This document shows, one piece after another, positions 59,251 to 64,000 of a stretch of DNA of 64,000 nucleotides. A program made the position numbers and the translations under genes. Positions within the stretch are counted from its first letter, which is position 1. Every line of letters starts with the position of its first letter. The stretch comes from Paguma larvata (Eukaryota; Chordata; Mammalia; Carnivora; Viverridae): positions 51,417,116 through 51,481,115 of the forward strand of contig CM057826.1 in assembly GCA_030068075.1 (NCBI GenBank), in the 5' to 3' direction. The notes under the pieces are model-generated. The model was not told where the DNA came from. It did no database searches and was given only the letters and a program-made list of their open reading frames with translations.

Positions 59251-60799
59251 AAAAGCAGAAACCAAAACCACAATCTGGCAGTTTTTGCAGCAAAAGGATG
59301 ACTTTTCTCTCTCCTTTGAAATATGCTAACCATAGAATGTTCCACTGATGTCTTAAATTTCACAATTCTTCTTAGATCTTGGCTTTTATTTTTAACCTCG
59401 TTCCCGTTTTAAAATGAGTGTTTGTTTCGGTCAGCATCAATGGGTATGCCGTGTTGATTTCAGAGGAGTGAAATGAAAATTTAAGACTTTTATTTCCAGA
59501 AAGCCAATTATTTTGAATGTGTTGAGAAACTGAAGTCTCAAACATTTCTAATCTTTCTCAATCAGCATTTCCCAAAACATTTTTCTAAGAAAAAAACGTT
59601 GTTCCAAGAAGTAGTGTTATACAAAAAGGCATGCATACATGCTTACATACATAAATACATACATATATGTACACATATGTACAAGGTGTTAATGTAGTCA
59701 ATTGTATATAGGAAATATTGAATTAAACAAGGTTAAACAGGCCTCATTATTGTTGATATCAGAGTCTTTTCTAAAGCTCTGTGGATATGGTTATGAATTT
59801 CTAAAGTGCGATAAAGTACATTGCATTTCCAATTTTATTTGGCTCTAAAGTCCTTATCATCTGCTCTCATTTTGTAGACGCTTTGTTCTACACAATAGGG
59901 TATAGAAAATAATTTTCTATAAACAGTTATTGAATTCTAATTCAAGAATTTTTTAATTGTAGAATCAGAAGTAATCTCAAGAGATCATCTCACTAAGTCT
60001 CTTGACCAGATGTCACAAACTCAAATGCACACCACATCTCCTAGATAACATAACTGGTTCTTTTGGGCTAGGTGGGACTATGCCACACTGGAAAGCATAT
60101 ATTCAACATAAAAGAGAAAGCAATGACTTACCCTCAGCTGTAATGTAGAACCAATGTTCCAGATTACTTTACTTTCCAAAAGAAGTCAGAAACTTGGAAT
60201 TTGTATTAAAGCTCCCCATTTTTAGATATTTGTAACTATTTCAAAACAATGTTTTTCAGACTCTGCACAGAGCAAATAAAAATACCTGTAGGCCAGATTC
60301 ATTACATAATTCATCAGTTTGCAATTTGATTTAAACTGCCTAGTACACATATTTTTCTATTCTGTTTTTCAAAATTGTGTACTTAGTTTCTTGTCCTAAT
60401 TTTGTTGCATTTATGACTATCTTTGGTTTACTTTTCCTTATGGTTCTCTGTGAATCTTTTATTTTGGCCAGTATTTTAACTAGAAGGCACAAATAAAATC
60501 AGAATAGTCAAAAATGCTTTTGCATATAACAAGAAAGGGTCAGATAACGGGATGTGTGTAAGTAATGCCCTCCAAGATAGCTTTATTCCACTGACGCGAT
60601 TCATTTACTGCCATACATTCTATAATGTCCTCGTCTACTCAAATAGAACTTTCTAAAGTAACTCACTAAAGATCATTTCGCTTGGAAATATCAGACTTTT
60701 TCAAAGGGAAACTTGTGTAGGTCCTGGAAATAATAATTTTAATATCATTAGGACCTAGGCATTTATTGTCTATAAAGTAAGAAAAGAAAAAAGAGAACA
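59251..60799. other. Unassigned DNA
   Basis: A (TACA)n-like microsatellite lies at about 59628-59690. Otherwise about 1.5 kb has no repeat or frame that I can name. It is a candidate for conserved non-coding sequence only by exclusion. Confidence 0.45.
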
Positions 60800-61465
60800 G
60801 AAAGAGCATGAATGTGGGAGTCCAAAAACCCTGTGTTCCAATCCCAATCCCTCTCTTATTAGAGAATGGCTGGTATCCTCTCGGTGTCCTAAGTTAAAAT
60901 GGAGAAGATAATTGTACCTGCTTCAACAAGTTGCTCATGATTCCATTTTTACAACATGCTCAAAGTAATAAAATTATAGCCATTGAAAAGATATCTGTGG
61001 TTCCAGGTTGTAAGACTGGGAGGGATGCCTATTAAAGGGCAACAAGAAGAGATTTCTTTGTGATGATGGAACATTTATGTGTCTTGCATGTGATGATGGT
61101 TACATGAACAGATGCACACGGAAAAATTTTATAGATGATATGCACCAAAAGAGAAATAAATGTACAACTGATAGAACTCTGAATATAGTCTGAATTCAAG
61201 TTAATGTCTTACTAAAGACAGTTTCCCAGTTTTGACAATGTTATATGGTTATATATTGGGAAAGTTGAGTGATGGGTATACAGAAACTCTCTACACTATT
61301 TTATAACTTCTAATGAATCTTAAACTATTTCAAAATAAAAAGTCTAAAGGAAAAACAGAAAAGAAAAAGCTTGCTGAGAGGATTATATATGATAATGGAG
61401 CAAGGAACTTAGCGTAATATCTGGTACATTATAAATGCTGTGTAAATAGTAGGTATCATTGTTTT
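60800..61465 (+). mobile_element. MIR split by an L1M 3' end, plus strand
   Basis: The left part at 60800-60942 (gagtccaaaaaccctgtgttccaatccc, ctctcggtgtcctaagttaaaatggagaagataattgtacc) and the right part at 61368-61465 (gattatatatgataatg, tagcgtaatatctggtacattataaatgctg) join to give one MIR in register. Confidence 0.75.
60943..61367 (+). mobile_element. L1M 3'UTR inserted in a MIR, plus strand
   Basis: gatgatggttacatgaacagatgc, gttgagtgatgggtatacagaaactctctacactattttataacttctaatgaatc and tatttcaaaataaaaagtctaaagg with an A-rich tail match old L1M 3'UTRs. An imperfect TSD, ttgctcatgatt / ttgctgagaggatt, borders it (60931-60942 and 61371-61384). Confidence 0.75.
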
Positions 61466-62220
61466 ATTAATACTAAGTCTAGGAACTAAAGCTTAAAATT
61501 CTGAAAATGGAATGTGTATCACTGAGAAATGAGATGAAGTTTATCAGTTATCAGAGGGGGCGACTCAAATTGAATTTTGAATATGAAGAGCAAAAGAAGG
61601 GCAAAAGATAAAGAGATAATATCATTAAGAACTCATCAGCTTCAGACTCATTCTCATTGCCCACCTACCATCACATCAGTCACTTGACATTATACCCAGG
61701 AATCATTAACATATCACTGAAATATTTGTTTTGCTTTAAAGGGTTGCATAATTTACTATAAATGCCACCCTAAACTTTTCCATCTCTATGCACTTTGCCA
61801 CTAATGATGCTTTGAATACTTACAGCTTACTAATAGCTATAATACATTATAAATAGTTTATTACCTAATTACGTATTTAATTCATAGCAGGGCAGTAGGC
61901 AAAAATAAATTGTGATAAATCTTCACAGACAAGTTAAACTGAATTTCTGATGAAATTAAACTCTTTAGTTTACTCCTCTTAAAGTAAACTCAGAAAACAG
62001 ACTTATCAGAAGACATACGTATATGAATCTTTCCAGATGCATAGCTGTTTTTAAAATGTTAAGTTTGATGTTCTACCTTTAATGAACAATTATGAAAACA
62101 TGTTCTAATCATGAATCAATTGACACATGTCTAAAATAATCTACAACCATACAAATGTTCTGATAAAGGAATAAGAAAAGAGCATATGATTTGAGGTGAG
62201 GAAACATGAGTCCTGTCATT
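61466..62220. other. Unassigned DNA
   Basis: No gene or named repeat is visible. Confidence 0.5.
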
Positions 62221-62224
62221 GATA

Positions 62225-62700
62225 TACTTATTTGACAGATTTTATTGAACTGATAGTATGTGCCAATCATTCTTCTAGGTACTGGCATACAGCAGAAAGC
62301 AAAGCAAAGTCTTTACCCCCATAGGGCTTACATTCTACTAAGGAAGAGAGACAAACAAATGAACACAGAGTAGAGAATTCCTTGCTATAAAGGAAAATGA
62401 TGTAGACCCATGATAAAAATGTGAGAGGCAATAGAGAGAGATGGGACCATGTTGCAAAGTGGTCAGGGAAGGCCTCTTCAAGGAGAAAGTATTTGAACAG
62501 ATGAATGAAAATGAGGAAGTAAACCACTTGAAGATTTTACACAAGAGTATTCTCAGAAGAGAGAACAGCAGACACCAATGTCCTAAAGAGCCACAAGCTT
62601 GGCAGGTCTCAGGAACAGGAAAAAGCCATTGTGAATAGACTAAATTAGCCGTGTAGAAGATGAGGTAGGCAGGAGAGCAACAGATAGGTGCATGATAAGG
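62225..62700 (-). mobile_element. LINE-2 3' end, minus strand
   Basis: gatagtatgtgccaatcattcttctaggtactgg, ccatagggcttacattctactaagg, gtggtcagggaaggcctcttcaaggag and aagcttggcaggtctcaggaacagg follow the L2 3'UTR and ORF2 end in antisense order. The small frames on both strands are by-products. Confidence 0.87.
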
Positions 62701-63471
62701 GACAAGGTGTTACAGAGTATTCTGTTTGGTTGAATGCATGTGTCATCATCTGACTTAGGTGTTTAAGAGTTCCATGTACAAGCTGGATAGAGAACTAGTA
62801 ATCTTTGGGGCAGGATAAACACGGAGGCCTAGGCTAGTAATTGTCTTCCAAGGGAGAGGCGATGGTACCCTTTTCTAGCACAAAAAACAAGTTCCTTAGC
62901 CTATCGGGTCCCAGTTTCATCATCTACAGACTGACCTGTAACTGAGCTGTACTTACATGTAACTTCAATACTGTATTGAAAGTTAGACAGACTTGGAGGG
63001 CTGACCACAGAGTCTGTATCTGAAATCAACATCAGGTTCCAGTTCTACCCTAGGAAAAACTGAAGGGATATTTTTATAGAATGTATTTCATAAATATTTT
63101 ATACATTTTAGAAAAGGCTCCAAAGTATAAAGAACATGAAAAATCTACAGCAATTCCGATATATTAAAACGACGATCCCTAGAAGATGCCATGTTTCTAC
63201 TATGCAAATATCCTTTTGGAAAGGTGCTTTCTTACACAGAAGAAATATCCTTCTTTATAACCTTCTTTAATATCCTTCAAATCATTAAATATCCTTCAAA
63301 GACAGAAACTTTTGATATATTCATAAAACTCCCTGCCATTGCACATTTTACCTATTTCCATGTTTACATAATTATAAAACTGTGCTAAGACACACATGCT
63401 AGTCTGTAAATCTTTACATGAGTAGCTGGTTGTTTCCCTAGTGTAAAATACAAAAAAAATCTCTTAACAGC
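62701..63471. other. Unassigned DNA
   Basis: No feature can be supported. A local duplication of aatatccttc...caa occurs at about 63246-63300. Confidence 0.5.
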
Positions 63472-63482
63472 AAAACTCCTGA

Positions 63483-63674
63483 GGGCACCTGGGTGGTTCA
63501 GTCGGTTAAGCGTCCACCTCTTGATTTCAGCTCAGGTCATGATCTCACAGTTCATGGGACTGAACCCCACTTTGGGATCTGCAATGACAGTGCACCCTGC
63601 ACTCTCCACCCCACCCCTGCTCTTTCTCTCTCTCTCTCAAAATAAATAAAATAAAATAAAATAAAATAAAAAGT
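63483..63674 (+). mobile_element. Felid SINE, plus strand
   Basis: gggcacctgggtggttcagtcggttaagc, a shortened body and an AAATAAATAAAATAAAATAAA tail. The TSD aaaactcctga / aaaatttctga lies at 63472-63482 and 63675-63685. Confidence 0.95.
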
Positions 63675-63685
63675 AAAATTTCTGA

Positions 63686-64000
63686 ACCAACACAAAATGT
63701 ATATAAAAATTTAATACATTTAACATATATTGCCATATCTCCTTCCACAAACTTATCCAATTTACTCTGTCCACAGTGCCCAACAAAATATTTTTGAGCC
63801 TTCTAGGGCTTTTTTGAGACCTCTCCAGCCCTTCCTATCACTAATTTTATAAGGTTTCTTATGTCCATTGCAGTTTCTATCTGTCTGTTCCTCTTAGGAG
63901 TGTCCTTGTTTCAGTCTTCTCTTCATCATCCAGATCTAAACCCATTTAGGTCTACACACTCAAAGGTATATTGTAGCATATACTGTTGATTATCTACATG
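63686..64000. other. Unassigned DNA to the window edge
   Basis: Nothing is recognisable in the last 315 bp. Confidence 0.5.

Noticed and set aside
59940..60060. MIR-like phrase (gtagaatcagaagtaatctcaagagatcatctcac)
   Set aside because: The match is too short and diverged to separate from chance.

Overview
This is about 64 kb of AT-rich nuclear DNA from a carnivoran mammal, most probably a cat (Felidae). The evidence is roughly twenty copies of the tRNA-derived carnivore SINE in its felid form (GGGCGCCTGGGTGGCTCAGT head, CT-rich body, AAATAAA/ATTAAA tail). Most have 9-16 bp target-site duplications (TSDs). There are also carnivore-type L1 elements of several ages and older pan-mammalian repeats (MIR, L2, L1M, probable MLT1). 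I found no supportable host protein-coding gene, structural RNA gene, CRISPR array or operon. The longer open frames lie mostly in L1 ORF1/ORF2 remnants, in SINE bodies or in antisense L2.

Layout. 1-1317 is the 5' end of a minus-strand L1 whose body lies off the left edge. 1985-2945 is an older L1 holding a SINE and a long TG/CG tract. 2.9-7.4 kb is mainly unassigned DNA with an LTR fragment and a SINE. 7.4-9.2 kb is a SINE followed by an L1 that contains a second L1 tail. 12.6-17.1 kb is a long, decayed plus-strand L1 invaded by three SINEs, one inside another. 19.1-20.4 kb holds ancient L1M and L2. 23.9-25.5 kb is a young 5'-truncated L1 with TSDs and a possible short 3' transduction. 31.0-36.8 kb is a nearly full-length minus-strand felid L1 that is chimeric, carrying two copies of the ORF2 3' region, next to an older L1 (36.9-38.2 kb). 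40.4-43.3 kb has L2, three same-orientation SINEs, a perfect 33-bp tandem repeat and a MIR. 43.6-46.1 kb is an L1 lacking most of ORF2. The rest is SINEs, MIRs (two of them split by later insertions), four L2 fragments and a probable LTR in mostly unassigned DNA.

No genes act together here. The window reads as a gene desert, or the inside of a very large intron, recording many rounds of retrotransposition. The parts most likely to have activity are the L1 5' end at the left edge (CpG-rich, YY1-type motif) and the chimeric L1, whose ORF1 frame carries a single stop. I did not find a new biological system. The unusual signals are structural: a chimeric L1, an internally deleted L1, nested insertions, a 59-nt Z-DNA-prone tract and a few local repeats. 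Family names rest on recognition by eye, not on a database search.
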